Below, in pieces: positions 33,074 to 41,652 of a DNA stretch of 64,000 bases. A program made the translations under genes and the position numbers. The notes beneath the pieces were generated by a model. That model was not told where the DNA came from. It saw only the letters and a list, made by a program, of their open reading frames with translations, and made no database searches. Source of the stretch: Actinomadura rifamycini DSM 43936. Lineage in GTDB: Bacteria; Actinomycetota; Actinomycetes; Streptosporangiales; Streptosporangiaceae. Location: contig NZ_KE384300.1 of the NCBI RefSeq assembly GCF_000425065.1, positions 286,559-350,558 on the forward strand, given 5' to 3'. The first letter of the stretch is position 1. Each line of letters starts with the position of its first letter.

Positions 33074-35027
33074 TCACGCAGGGGCCGCCGCCGCAGACGT
33101 CCACGACCCGGCCGGTTTCGAGGAAGACCGCCTTCTGCCGGCGGGCGTCGGCGTCGTTCCGCGGGTCCGAGTGCGGATCGCTGCCCTCCTCCGGCGGCGT
33201 GTTCGAGGTGGGCGGCGCGGGCGTGCCGCTGTCCCAGACGACCATGGCGGAGCCGTCGTGCGACGCGCCGAACGTCGGGATGCCCCAGTAGGGCGCGTCG
33301 TCCGGGCTGCGGCCGGGCCGCAGCGCCGGGGCGTGGACGCGCGCGCCGATCGTCCGCGCCTGGACGTCCGACGCGACGTTCGCCACCTGGTGGTCGCCGA
33401 ACGCCACGTGCATCAGCACCCGGTGCGCGGGCGTGCCCGGGAGCGGGTCGTCCGTCATGTGCTGCGCGTACCCGTTCGCCTCGCCGCGGTCCCACAGCAT
33501 CTGGATCAGCGCCAGCCCGATCTGCTGGTCCAGCTTGTCGGGGTAGAACAGGTCGAACACGCGGGCGTACTGCGGGAAGTCGGAACTGCGGTTCAGCATG
33601 GTGCTGTAGTTCATCGCCGGGACGCCGAGGACGGCGCGGCGCAGGTCGGGGGACACGGCGGTGAGGGCGCCGCCCATGATCCCGCCCTGGCTGTTGCCGT
33701 CGTAGGCGAGCGGCGCGCCCCGGTCGATGAGGGACGCGCCCGAGCCGTCCCGGAACGCGTCGTGGCCGGGGAAGCCGCGGGTCATGGCGCGGCCCAGGAA
33801 GACGAAGTTCAGCATGCCCTGCTGGAGCCGGTCGGCGACCGTCCGGAAGCGGGTGACGTCGGTGAGCGCCGAGACCACGTTCGGGACGTCCTCGTCGGCC
33901 ATCCCGATCCACTTCGTCGCGCAGAAGACGAACCCGTGCTCGTCCGCCATCGCCTTGACGTTGCCCGCGCCGACCTCGCCGTGCGACCCGAGCAGCCCGT
34001 GCCCGTACAGGGCGGGGCGGGCGGGCTCCTCGAACGCCGACCGGGGGATCTCGCACCGGAACGGGACGGCCTGGTCGTTGCCCGGCAGCCGGGCCGGGAG
34101 CCCGTCGGACCCCAAGCGGAACTTCGAGCCGGGCAGCCCGCCGTACTGGTCCAGGTAGCTCGGCGCCCACACGACGCCCTCGACCTCCCGCGCGATCCGC
34201 TCGTCCACGTCCTCGCGCACCCGCGTCACCAGGAAGGACGGCGACCGGTCGCCGAGGCGCCCGAGCGCGTCGTCGCGGATGTGCAGCATCCGCCCGGTGA
34301 GGCTCTGCCGGCTCGCGACGGTGAAGTCCCACGCGAGGTACAGCCCGTCGCGGCCGACGCCGTGCGCGGCGAGGTCGTCCAGGACGGGCCGCAGCGACCG
34401 CTGGCGCTCGTCCAGGGGATGGCCGCCCGGCAGGTCGGGCCCGAGGAGCGTGCGGAACGCCGGGTTCGGCGCGATCGGGGCGCCCGAGGCGTCCCGCAGG
34501 TTCCGCAGCGCCACGACATAGCGGTGGCCCTCCACGAAGTTGCGCGCCGGACGGACGATCAGGGCGCGGCGGTCCTCGGGGGCGTTCGCGTCCGTCTCCG
34601 CCCAGTACGGCCACCGCTCGCCGGTGCCGGTGTCGATGACGACGATGGGCGCGTCCGGGGCCAGCGACGCGCCGATGCCGGTGACCGGGGCCGCGCCGCT
34701 GCGGGCGAGGTCGACGCCGGGCACGCGGCTCAGCAGCATCGAGCCGGGGGAGAAGCCGTCCGCCCGGTTCCACTCCTCCGGCGAGACGGGCGCGCCGAGC
34801 GCGTTGCGGAGCGTCGTCCGGAAGTCCGCGCGGCGGCCGGTCGGGGTGCCCGGGTCGGGCACCGTGTACCAGTCGTTGGGGAACGGCAGCAGGCACGCGG
34901 CCGGGTCGATGGGGTCGCATCCGTCGTCCGCCCGCGCGGCGGCGGGCGGCGCGGCCAGGGCGGCGAGCCCGGCGACCGCCAGGACGAGCGCGCTCAGCGC
35001 GGCGAGCAGGGCGCGGGGGAGACGCAC
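33063..35027 (-). CDS. Large secreted alpha/beta-hydrolase (lipase/esterase-like)
   Basis: A 654-residue protein from GTG 35027, with GGAGG six bases upstream. Residues 1-35 form a Sec signal peptide (LPRALLAALSALVLAVAGLAALA). The mature part starts CDPIDPAACLLPFPNDWYTVPD, and the putative nucleophile is Ser in YDGNSQGGIMGG (about two thirds along), a GNSQG elbow. YGHGLLGSHGEVGAG may supply oxyanion residues and FGDHQVAN a C-terminal catalytic His or Asp region. It resembles the large bacterial lipase/esterase family with an N-terminal beta domain. The substrate is unknown; it ends with a Cys-containing motif VCGGGPC. Confidence 0.75.
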   Translation of the reverse strand: MRLPRALLAALSALVLAVAGLAALAAPPAAARADDGCDPIDPAACLLPFPNDWYTVPDPGTPTGRRADFRTTLRNALGAPVSPEEWNRADGFSPGSMLLSRVPGVDLARSGAAPVTGIGASLAPDAPIVVIDTGTGERWPYWAETDANAPEDRRALIVRPARNFVEGHRYVVALRNLRDASGAPIAPNPAFRTLLGPDLPGGHPLDERQRSLRPVLDDLAAHGVGRDGLYLAWDFTVASRQSLTGRMLHIRDDALGRLGDRSPSFLVTRVREDVDERIAREVEGVVWAPSYLDQYGGLPGSKFRLGSDGLPARLPGNDQAVPFRCEIPRSAFEEPARPALYGHGLLGSHGEVGAGNVKAMADEHGFVFCATKWIGMADEDVPNVVSALTDVTRFRTVADRLQQGMLNFVFLGRAMTRGFPGHDAFRDGSGASLIDRGAPLAYDGNSQGGIMGGALTAVSPDLRRAVLGVPAMNYSTMLNRSSDFPQYARVFDLFYPDKLDQQIGLALIQMLWDRGEANGYAQHMTDDPLPGTPAHRVLMHVAFGDHQVANVASDVQARTIGARVHAPALRPGRSPDDAPYWGIPTFGASHDGSAMVVWDSGTPAPPTSNTPPEEGSDPHSDPRNDADARRQKAVFLETGRVVDVCGGGPCVITP

Positions 35028-35123
35028 CGTCCACCTCCGGATGATCGACGGCAGTGCCGAGATCATGAACGTGCCGCGCGGGCCCGGTCAATGCGCGTCC
35101 GGATGCGGCCACGCGGAGGCGGG

Positions 35124-36938
35124 TCAGCGGCGGTGCCGGCCCCCGGGATGCGGCGGCTCCTCCCGCTCCCCGTCCGCCGGCGGGTCCGGCGACGTCCGCC
35201 GCGGGTCGCGCGGGCGCGGCGCGTCCGGGCGGCGCATCGAGTACCGGCCCGTCGGGTACGGGCTCTCCGGCGCCGGGACCGGGGGCCGCGGCGGCGGCGC
35301 GGACAGCGGCTGCCCCACCGGCGGTCCGACCGGCGGCGGCCCGTCCAGGGGCTCGACGCCGGGCGGCAGCCCGGCGGGCCGGCCGGGCGGGCCGGGCGGG
35401 GGCGCGTCGAGGACGGGGCGGTCCGCCGGAGGCGCGTCCAGCAGCAGCTTCAGCTCGCTCTTCCGGCGCCCGTACACCAGGTACAGCAGGAGCCCGACGA
35501 GCATCCAGACGGCGAAGTACACCCACGTCCGCACGTTGAGGTTCAGCATCAGCCAGCCGATGGCGGCCATCGTCACCGCCGCCGTCAGGTGCGCGGCGGG
35601 CACCCGGAACGGGCGGTGCAGGTCGGGGCGTGCGCGGCGCAGCGTCGGGACGGCCGCGGCGACGAACAGGAACGCGAACAGCGTGCCGAGCACCACGAGC
35701 TGCTCGAGGGTGAGGACGTCCACGGTCTGCGACATGACGATCGCCGCGCCGCCCGCGAGCAGCGTCGCGCGGGACGGCACCCGGTACCGGCTCATCCCGG
35801 CCAGCGGGCGCGGCAGCAGCCCGTCCCGCGACATCGAGAAGATCACCCGGGTGAGGCTGATCAGCAGCACCAGGGTGACGGTGGTGAGCGCCAGCACCGC
35901 GCCGACGTCGACGATCCGCGCCATCGCGCCCGACCCGGCGGCGTCGAACGCGGCGGCGAGCAGCAGCCCGCCGCGGTCGAGCCGGGCGAGGCCGTCCATC
36001 CCGACCATGGCGACGAACGCGACGGCCACCGCCGCGTACAGCACGACGGCGGACACGAGCGCGGTGATGATGCCGCGCGGCACCTTGCGGGGCGCGTCGT
36101 CGGTCTCCTCCGAGGCGGTCGCGATGAGGTCGAACCCGATGTAGGCGAACGCGATGGCGGGCGCGGCGGCGAGGACGCCCCAGACGCCGAAGACGTGCGG
36201 CGTCCCGCCGCCGAGCGCGCCGAGCAGCGCGTCCAGGACCGTCCGGCCGTCCTCGGGGGCGGGCTGCGCGGGCGGGACGAGCGGCGTGAGGTTGCCGGGC
36301 TCGAAGTACGTCAGCGCGACGACGATCACCAGGCCGATCACGACGACCTTGGCCATCACCATGAACCAGAGCGTGCGCAGGCCGAGCCTGCTGCCGGTGG
36401 CGAGCATCAGCACGAGCAGCAGCAGGATCCCGAACGCGAAGAGGTCGGGCCCCTTCTCCTGGCCGATCAGGTCGCCGAGCCAGGACGGGACGGCGACACC
36501 GAAGTCGTGCAGCGCCTGCGTCGCGTACAGGGACCAGACGCGGGCGAGCACCGACGCGGCGAGCAGCAGCTCCATCAGCAGCGCCCACCCGACGACCCAG
36601 GCCCACACCTCGCCGAACGCGACGTAGCTGAAGGAGTACGCGCTCCCCGCGACCGGGATGATCGACGACAGTTCGGCGTAGGCGAGCGCGGCCAGCAGGC
36701 ACACGAATCCGGCGATGAGGAACGACACCAGTACGGCGGGGCCGGCCGTGCCCGCCGCCTGTTCTCCGGCGATCTTGAAAATGCCGGAACCGATCATCAC
36801 GCCGAGGCCGAGCACCACGAGATCGCGGGTCCGGTAGACCACGCGGAGGCGGTGCCGGCCGCCGTACAGCCGGCCGGTCGCCTGCTCGACGGGCAGGCGC
36901 CGGAACATGTTCGTGCGCATGCGGATGTCCCAGGTCAT
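35124..36938 (-). CDS. APC-family cationic amino-acid transporter with proline-rich tail
   Basis: A 604-residue permease. About 12-14 membrane segments begin with LVVLGLGVMIGSGIFKIAGEQA (GSGIF motif, near residue 50), followed by ELSSIIPVAGSAYSFSYVAFGEVWAWVVGWAL and IAFAYIGFDLIATASEETDDAPRKVPRGI. These match the CAT group. Residues ~480-604 form a cytoplasmic tail dominated by Pro, Gly and Arg, which is outside the family and probably disordered. The start is ATG 36938. It is divergent from the gamma-glutamyltranspeptidase, whose released amino acids it could import. Confidence 0.88.
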   Translation of the reverse strand: MTWDIRMRTNMFRRLPVEQATGRLYGGRHRLRVVYRTRDLVVLGLGVMIGSGIFKIAGEQAAGTAGPAVLVSFLIAGFVCLLAALAYAELSSIIPVAGSAYSFSYVAFGEVWAWVVGWALLMELLLAASVLARVWSLYATQALHDFGVAVPSWLGDLIGQEKGPDLFAFGILLLLVLMLATGSRLGLRTLWFMVMAKVVVIGLVIVVALTYFEPGNLTPLVPPAQPAPEDGRTVLDALLGALGGGTPHVFGVWGVLAAAPAIAFAYIGFDLIATASEETDDAPRKVPRGIITALVSAVVLYAAVAVAFVAMVGMDGLARLDRGGLLLAAAFDAAGSGAMARIVDVGAVLALTTVTLVLLISLTRVIFSMSRDGLLPRPLAGMSRYRVPSRATLLAGGAAIVMSQTVDVLTLEQLVVLGTLFAFLFVAAAVPTLRRARPDLHRPFRVPAAHLTAAVTMAAIGWLMLNLNVRTWVYFAVWMLVGLLLYLVYGRRKSELKLLLDAPPADRPVLDAPPPGPPGRPAGLPPGVEPLDGPPPVGPPVGQPLSAPPPRPPVPAPESPYPTGRYSMRRPDAPRPRDPRRTSPDPPADGEREEPPHPGGRHRR

Positions 36939-37305
36939 AGGCGGTCCCCCCCGGCACCCGACCCCACGGCGCCGGTCGCGGTGGCCTCGATGAAGTCCCT
37001 AAGAATTCACCAGGTATGGCCGAAAACGCAACGTTTTCCCGAAGGTCGATGCCCAGTCGCTGTTGTCGAATCCTGCCAAACTCGGGACCCGTTGGCGCGG
37101 CGCAGCGGCGCGCTCACCCTGGGCGAACACCGATTCGGGTTCAATGGGAGCGCTCCAGCATGCGCCATTCGCAATATGTGCGGAGGAAAGCGAATACGGG
37201 CGGGGACCGGCCGGTGTCGGCCGTCCGGCCGCGGGGCGGCGCGGACGGTGGCGCGCCGCGAAGATCGGTGACACCGTGGAGGCGCCGCGATCTTCAGGAG
37301 GTCTG
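36939..37305. other. Non-coding divergent promoter region with inverted repeat
   Basis: This 367-base region between the divergent permease and transpeptidase genes is lower in GC than its surroundings and has no gene I can support. It contains a perfect inverted repeat GAAAACG-CAA-CGTTTTC at 37022-37038. The stretch 37135-37200 is A/T-richer and may hold promoter elements. Reading frames crossing it have no family-like features. Confidence 0.6.
37022..37038. promoter_or_regulatory. Inverted repeat upstream of the APC permease gene
   Basis: Perfect 7-3-7 repeat (GAAAACG and CGTTTTC), 84 bases from the permease start and 268 from the transpeptidase start. It is a candidate operator; the cognate regulator is not encoded next to it. 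Confidence 0.4.
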
Positions 37306-39255
37306 GTGTTCCGCTCCCCGTCGCATCCGCCTTCGTCCGAGCCGCCTTCGTCCGACCCGCCGGCGCCGCGTCCGGCCGGTGCCCGCCCGTCCGCCGGACG
37401 GGCCGGGCCGCGCGGGCGCCGGTTCCGCCGGACGGCCCCGGCCGCGGCGGTCGCCGCCGCCGCGGCCCTCGCCGCGTCGGCCGCCCTGACCGCCCCGGCG
37501 TCCGCCCGCCCGTCCCGGCCCCCGGCGGCGCCGGACAAGCGGCCGGTCGCGACCGGGCACGGCGGCGCGGTGTCCACGGTCGACCCGTACGCGAGCCGCA
37601 CGGCGCTGGACGTCCTGAAGCACGGCGGCACCGCCATGGACGCGGCCGTCGCCGCCGCGGCGACCCTCGGCGTCACCGAGCCGTACGTCGCGGCGATCGG
37701 CGGCGGCGGGTTCATCACCTACTACGACGCCCGCAGCGGGCGCGTCCACTCCATCGACGGCCGGGAGACCGCGCCGGGGGCGATGCGCGAGGACGCGTTC
37801 ATCGACCCGGAGACCGGCGAGCCGCTGCCGTTCGCCGAGGCCGTCACCAGCGGGCTCGGCGTCGGCGTCCCCGGCACGGTCGCGCAGTGGGAGCTGGCGC
37901 TCGACCGGTTCGGCAAGCGGAAGCTGCGCGACCTGCTGCGGCCCGCGATCGAGGTCGCCGAGCGGGGCTTCGTCGTCGACCGGGAGTTCCACGACCAGAC
38001 GGCCGTGAACGAGGAGCGCTTCCGCGACATCGCCCCCACCCGCGAGCTGTTCCTGCCGGACGGGAAGGTCCCCGAAGTCGGCTCGGTCTTCCGCAACCCC
38101 GACCTCGCCGGCACCTACCGGGAGCTCGCCCGGCACGGCGGCGACTGGCTGTACGAGGGCCGCCTCGGCCGGGAGATCGTGCGGACGGTCGCCGACCCGC
38201 CCGTCGCGCCCGGTGCCGACCGCACCGTCCGCCCCGGGCTGATGCGGTCCGCCGACCTGGACGCCTACCGCGCGAAGCTCCGCAAGCCGACGCACGTGTC
38301 GTACCGCGGCCTCGACGTGTACGGGATGCCGCCGCCGTCGTCGGGCGGGTCCACGGTCGGCGAGGCGCTGAACATCCTCGAGGAGTTCGACCTCGACGCG
38401 GACCGCCCGGTCGACGCGCTCCACCTCTACCTGGAGGCGTCCAAGCTCGCCTACGCCGACCGCGGCCGCTACCTGGGCGACGCCGACCGGGTCGACGTCC
38501 CGCTCCGCGGGCTGCTGTCGCAGGGCTTCGCCCGCGAGCGCGCGTGCCTGATCAAGCCGGACGAGGCCGCCGCCGCGCCCGTCCCGCCCGGTTCGCCGGA
38601 CGGACGGTACGGGGCGTGCGAGCCCGCGCGCGGCGCGCCCGGCGCCCTCACCCGCGAGGGCCCGCAGACCACGCACCTCGTCGTCTCCGACCGGTGGGGC
38701 AACGTCGCGTCCTACACGCTGTCGATCGAGCAGTTCGGCGGCAGCGCGATCACCGTCCCCGGCCGCGGCTTCCTGCTGAACAACCAGCTCACCGACTTCT
38801 CGTTCGCGCCGCCCGCCCCCGGCGCGGCGCCCGACCCGAACCTGCCCGGCCCGCACAAGCGGCCGCGCAGCAGCATGGCCCCGACGATCGTGCTGGAGGA
38901 CGGCCGGCCGCGGCTCGCGCTCGGCTCCCCGGGCGGCTCCACGATCATCACGACGGTGCTGCAGATCCTCGTCAACCGCGTCGACCTCGGCATGGACCTG
39001 CCCGCGGCGCTGAACGCGCCGCGCGCCACGCAGCGCAACACGCCGGCGGTCCACGCGGAGCAGGGGTTCATCGACCGGTACGGCGACGCGCTCCGCGCCC
39101 GCGGGCACGGGCTCGAGCTGTTCGCCGGGCCGCCGCGGGGCGTGATCGGCGCGGCGAACGCGCTGGAGATCCTGCGGCCGGGGCTGGTCCAGGCGGTCGC
39201 CGAGCCCGAGCGGCGGGGTGGCGGCAGCGCCCTGGTCGTCAGACCGGCCCGATAG
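37306..39255 (+). CDS. ggt: Gamma-glutamyltranspeptidase
   Basis: A 649-residue Ntn-hydrolase precursor from GTG 37306 with AGGAGG four bases upstream. A long basic, Pro-rich N-region (~45 residues) precedes a hydrophobic export segment (AAAVAAAAALAASAALTAPASA). The large subunit has HGGAVSTVDPYASRTALDVLKHGGTAMDAAVAAAATLGV and the glutamate-binding Arg in DGRETAP. Autocleavage is expected before the first Thr of TTHLVVSD, which becomes the nucleophile of the small subunit. SPGGSTIITTVLQI is the conserved oxyanion glycine region. It acts on extracellular glutathione-like gamma-glutamyl compounds. Confidence 0.92.
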   Translation: MFRSPSHPPSSEPPSSDPPAPRPAGARPSAGRAGPRGRRFRRTAPAAAVAAAAALAASAALTAPASARPSRPPAAPDKRPVATGHGGAVSTVDPYASRTALDVLKHGGTAMDAAVAAAATLGVTEPYVAAIGGGGFITYYDARSGRVHSIDGRETAPGAMREDAFIDPETGEPLPFAEAVTSGLGVGVPGTVAQWELALDRFGKRKLRDLLRPAIEVAERGFVVDREFHDQTAVNEERFRDIAPTRELFLPDGKVPEVGSVFRNPDLAGTYRELARHGGDWLYEGRLGREIVRTVADPPVAPGADRTVRPGLMRSADLDAYRAKLRKPTHVSYRGLDVYGMPPPSSGGSTVGEALNILEEFDLDADRPVDALHLYLEASKLAYADRGRYLGDADRVDVPLRGLLSQGFARERACLIKPDEAAAAPVPPGSPDGRYGACEPARGAPGALTREGPQTTHLVVSDRWGNVASYTLSIEQFGGSAITVPGRGFLLNNQLTDFSFAPPAPGAAPDPNLPGPHKRPRSSMAPTIVLEDGRPRLALGSPGGSTIITTVLQILVNRVDLGMDLPAALNAPRATQRNTPAVHAEQGFIDRYGDALRARGHGLELFAGPPRGVIGAANALEILRPGLVQAVAEPERRGGGSALVVRPAR

Positions 39256-39306
39256 CGTGGGGTCCGCGAACGCGTGCCCGGTCCGCGAGGGGGAAGGAGT
39301 CGTCCC

Positions 39307-39660
39307 ATGGCGCAGTCTTACGTTCAGGTGACGACCACCACCGACTCGCGGGCCGAGGCGGCCGAGCTGGCCAAGTCGGCGGTCGCCGAGCGGTTCGCGG
39401 CGTGCGCCCAGCTCGTCGGGCCGATCGCCAGCACCTACTGGTGGGAGGGCGAGATCGAGTCGGCGGAGGAGTGGATGGTGCTGTTCAAGACCACCGCCGA
39501 CCGGTTCGACGAACTGGCCACCCTGATCACCGACGTGCACTCCTACGACACCCCCGAGATCATCGCGACGCCGGTGGTGGCCGGAAGCCTGGACTACCTC
39601 GCCTGGATCGCCGAGCAGACCGAGGCCGACGAGGCCGACGCCGAGGCGGACGAGGTCTGA
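39307..39660 (+). CDS. cutA: CutA1 divalent-cation tolerance protein
   Basis: A 117-residue protein from ATG 39307 with AAGGAG upstream. It follows CutA closely: VTTTTDSRAEAAELAKSAVAERFAACAQLV, then ASTYWWEGEIESAEEWMVLFKTTADRFDELATLI and HSYDTPEIIATPVVAGSLDYLAWI. These make a trimeric ferredoxin-like fold. The acidic C-terminal tail (EADEADAEADE) is extra. The role is loosely linked to metal tolerance; its true biochemical function is unsettled. Confidence 0.95.
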   Translation: MAQSYVQVTTTTDSRAEAAELAKSAVAERFAACAQLVGPIASTYWWEGEIESAEEWMVLFKTTADRFDELATLITDVHSYDTPEIIATPVVAGSLDYLAWIAEQTEADEADAEADEV

Positions 39661-39756
39661 CCGGGCGGCCCCGCCGTGTGTGACCCGCGCCATGCCCGGG
39701 TAAGTTTTCGGTTACGCGGGCCGCGCGGTTTCCGGCGCGCGGGAAGGGGGGCCGCC

Positions 39757-40626
39757 GTGGACGACGGGACACACGGGCCGAGGGCCGACGACGGGCTGTT
39801 CGGGCCGGGCTCGATCACGTGGCGGGTGATGGGCGAACCGGTGCTGATCGTCGGCGGGATCCGGGCGCTGCTGCTGCAGTCGCTGCATCCGCGCACGATG
39901 TGGGGCACCGCCCAGAACTCCGAGCTGATGAAGGCCGACGCCGCCTGGGGGCGGCTGGCCCGCACGGTCGAGTTCGTCCGCGTCCGCACCTACGGCTCGG
40001 CGGACGACGTCGAGCGGGTCGGCCGCCGGGTCCGCAAGCTGCACTCCAAGCTGACCGGCGTCGACATGCGGACGGGCGAGCCGTTCCCGATCGACGACCC
40101 GGAGAACCTGCTCTGGGTGCACATGGGCGAGGTCGACTCCTACCTCGACGTCGCCCGCCGCGCGGGCGTGCCGCTGAGCGACCGGGACGCCGACCGGTTC
40201 GTCGACGAGCAGCGCCGGGCCGCGGCCGTCGTCGGCCTCGACCCCGCGGACGTCCCCGCGTCGGTCGCGGAGATGGCGGACTACTACGCCGACATGCGCG
40301 GCCGCATCTGGGCGTGCGACGAGGCCCGCCTGGGCCTGCGGCGGATGTTCAGCCCGGCCGTCCCGCGCAACCTGCTGCCGCTGAAGCTCGCCGCGCCCGC
40401 CGTCGGGACGCTGACGGTGTCGACGCTGCCGCGCTGGGCCCGCCGGATGTACGGGCTGCCCGGGCTGCCGACGTCCGACCTGGCGGCCACGCTCGCGCTG
40501 AAGAGCCTGTACCGGACGACGCGCGCGGTGCCCGAGCGGTACCGGTACTCGCCGGACGCGCGGCGCGCGCTGCGCCTCACCCGGGAGCGCGAGACCGAGG
40601 CGGGCACCTGGACGATCGCGTCCTGA
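39757..40626 (+). CDS. MpaB/Lcp-type oxygenase (DUF2236)
   Basis: A 289-residue protein from GTG 39757 with AAGGGGG upstream. The family features are LFGPGSITWRVMGEPVLIVGGIRALLLQSLHPRTMWGTAQNS near the N-terminus, LARTVEFVRVRTYGSADDVERVGRRVRKLH, and LLWVHMGEVDSYLDVARR. Members include rubber oxygenase Lcp and MpaB and are thought to bind heme b through a buried His. No export signal is seen, so this one is likely cytoplasmic or membrane associated. The substrate is unknown. Confidence 0.85.
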   Translation: MDDGTHGPRADDGLFGPGSITWRVMGEPVLIVGGIRALLLQSLHPRTMWGTAQNSELMKADAAWGRLARTVEFVRVRTYGSADDVERVGRRVRKLHSKLTGVDMRTGEPFPIDDPENLLWVHMGEVDSYLDVARRAGVPLSDRDADRFVDEQRRAAAVVGLDPADVPASVAEMADYYADMRGRIWACDEARLGLRRMFSPAVPRNLLPLKLAAPAVGTLTVSTLPRWARRMYGLPGLPTSDLAATLALKSLYRTTRAVPERYRYSPDARRALRLTRERETEAGTWTIAS

Positions 40627-40655
40627 CCGCCCGCGCGCGGACGGGCGGGCGGTCA
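40624..40655. terminator. Bidirectional hairpin built from both stop codons
   Basis: An 11-bp perfect stem pairs TGACCGCCCGC (40624-40634) with GCGGGCGGTCA (40645-40655). The left arm begins with the oxygenase stop TGA and the right arm ends with the complement of the CsoR stop, so the two convergent genes share one terminator that includes both stops. Confidence 0.75.
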
Positions 40656-40952
40656 GCCGCGGCGCATCAGGCGGCCGACGGCGGCCATCAGCTCGGTCGA
40701 CATCGCGTCGCCCTTGCCCTCCTCGGCGCCCTCGGCGACGCAGTGCCGGACGTGGCCGTCGAGGAGCCCGAGCGCGACCTTGTCGAGGGCGGCCTGCACG
40801 GCGCTGATCTGGGTGAGGATGTCGATGCAGTAGCGGTCGTCCTCGACCATGCGCTCGATGCCGCGCACCTGGCCCTCGATCCGGCGGAGCCGGGTCTGCA
40901 GCTGGTCCTTGGTGGCGGTGTAGCCGCGCGTGGGGGCCTCGCTGGTCGCCAT
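40653..40952 (-). CDS. csoR: CsoR/RcnR-family metal-sensing repressor
   Basis: A 99-residue all-helical DUF156 protein from ATG 40952. Conserved residues for Cu(I) binding are present: Cys in DRYCIDILTQ and His and Cys in GHVRHCVAEG, giving the C-H-C set of CsoR. RLRRIEGQVRGIERMVEDDRY is the DNA-contacting helix. A matching C/G-tract box lies 44 bases upstream. No copper exporter is adjacent, although a CopD-CtaG protein is encoded at 49424. It is probably copper responsive and autoregulated. Confidence 0.9.
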   Translation of the reverse strand: MATSEAPTRGYTATKDQLQTRLRRIEGQVRGIERMVEDDRYCIDILTQISAVQAALDKVALGLLDGHVRHCVAEGAEEGKGDAMSTELMAAVGRLMRRG

Positions 40953-40995
40953 CTCGGTCCTCACAATCGGTTGGGCCTCGCACCTCGGGGAAGCA

Positions 40996-41015
40996 ACACC
41001 CCCCGCAGGGGTATG
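40996..41015 (-). promoter_or_regulatory. CsoR-type operator
   Basis: ACACCCCCCGCAGGGGTATG contains CCCC and GGGG tracts set in an A/T frame, as in the TACCCC-N-GGGGTA boxes of CsoR. It lies just upstream of the csoR start on the same transcript side, so autoregulation is likely. Confidence 0.65.
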
Positions 41016-41022
41016 TTATGCG

Positions 41023-41625
41023 CTAGTTCGGGGGGATGTTCCAGGCCGAGACGACCGGACGGCCGTGCTCGGAGCCGAGTTCCGACAGCGTTCCGGTCTG
41101 GAGCGCGAACAGGCGTCCCAGTGCCGGCTCCAGGCCGAGCCACCGCGCGGTCAGGACGCGGAGGAAGTGCCCGTGCGCGACGAGCGCGACGTCCCCCTCG
41201 TCCAGAAGCGGGCGTACCCGCGCCAGAACCGCGTCTGCGCGCGCGCCCACCTGCTCGACGGACTCGCCGGGGTGGTCGGCGTCGCCCGGGACCACCCCGT
41301 CCTCCCACAGGTACCAGCCGGGCCGGTCCTCCCGGATGCGGGCGGAGGTGATCCCCTCGTAGCCGCCGTAGTCCCACTCCCACAGGTCGGCGTCGACGCC
41401 GCCGGCCGGGCCGTCCATCGGCAGCCCCGCCAGCTCGGCGGTGCGGCGGGCCCGCTCCGCCGGGCTGACCAGCGTGCGGACGATCGCGCGGCGGGCGAGC
41501 GGCGCGCGCAGCGCGCGGGCCTGCTCCTCGCCCCGCGCCGTCAGCGGGAGGTCGGTGCGCCCCGTGTGCCGGCGGGCGCGGCTCCATTCGGTCTCGCCGT
41601 GCCGCACGATGATCAGCTGTCCCAT
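41023..41625 (-). CDS. Histidine phosphatase (phosphoglycerate mutase-like)
   Basis: A 200-residue protein from ATG 41625. The phosphoacceptor motif is LIIVRHGETEW at the start, with RHTGRTDLPLTARGEEQARAL next. ERARRTAEL and WEWDYGGYEGIT mark the middle, and the second catalytic His is in VALVAHGHFLRVL (near residue 150). All key residues (Arg-His-Gly, Arg, Glu, His) are present. Substrate may be a sugar phosphate or phosphoglycerate. It lies upstream of csoR on the same strand. Confidence 0.9.
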   Translation of the reverse strand: MGQLIIVRHGETEWSRARRHTGRTDLPLTARGEEQARALRAPLARRAIVRTLVSPAERARRTAELAGLPMDGPAGGVDADLWEWDYGGYEGITSARIREDRPGWYLWEDGVVPGDADHPGESVEQVGARADAVLARVRPLLDEGDVALVAHGHFLRVLTARWLGLEPALGRLFALQTGTLSELGSEHGRPVVSAWNIPPN

Positions 41626-41652
41626 GCGCCCCACTCTAGGCGCGGGCCCCCG

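Noticed and set aside
31953-37271. A very long plus-strand open frame of 1772 codons
   Set aside because: It runs antisense to or out of frame with well-supported genes (TetR, esterase, APC permease), is dominated by Arg/Gly/Pro and has no family-like sequence. It is a by-product of high third-position GC.
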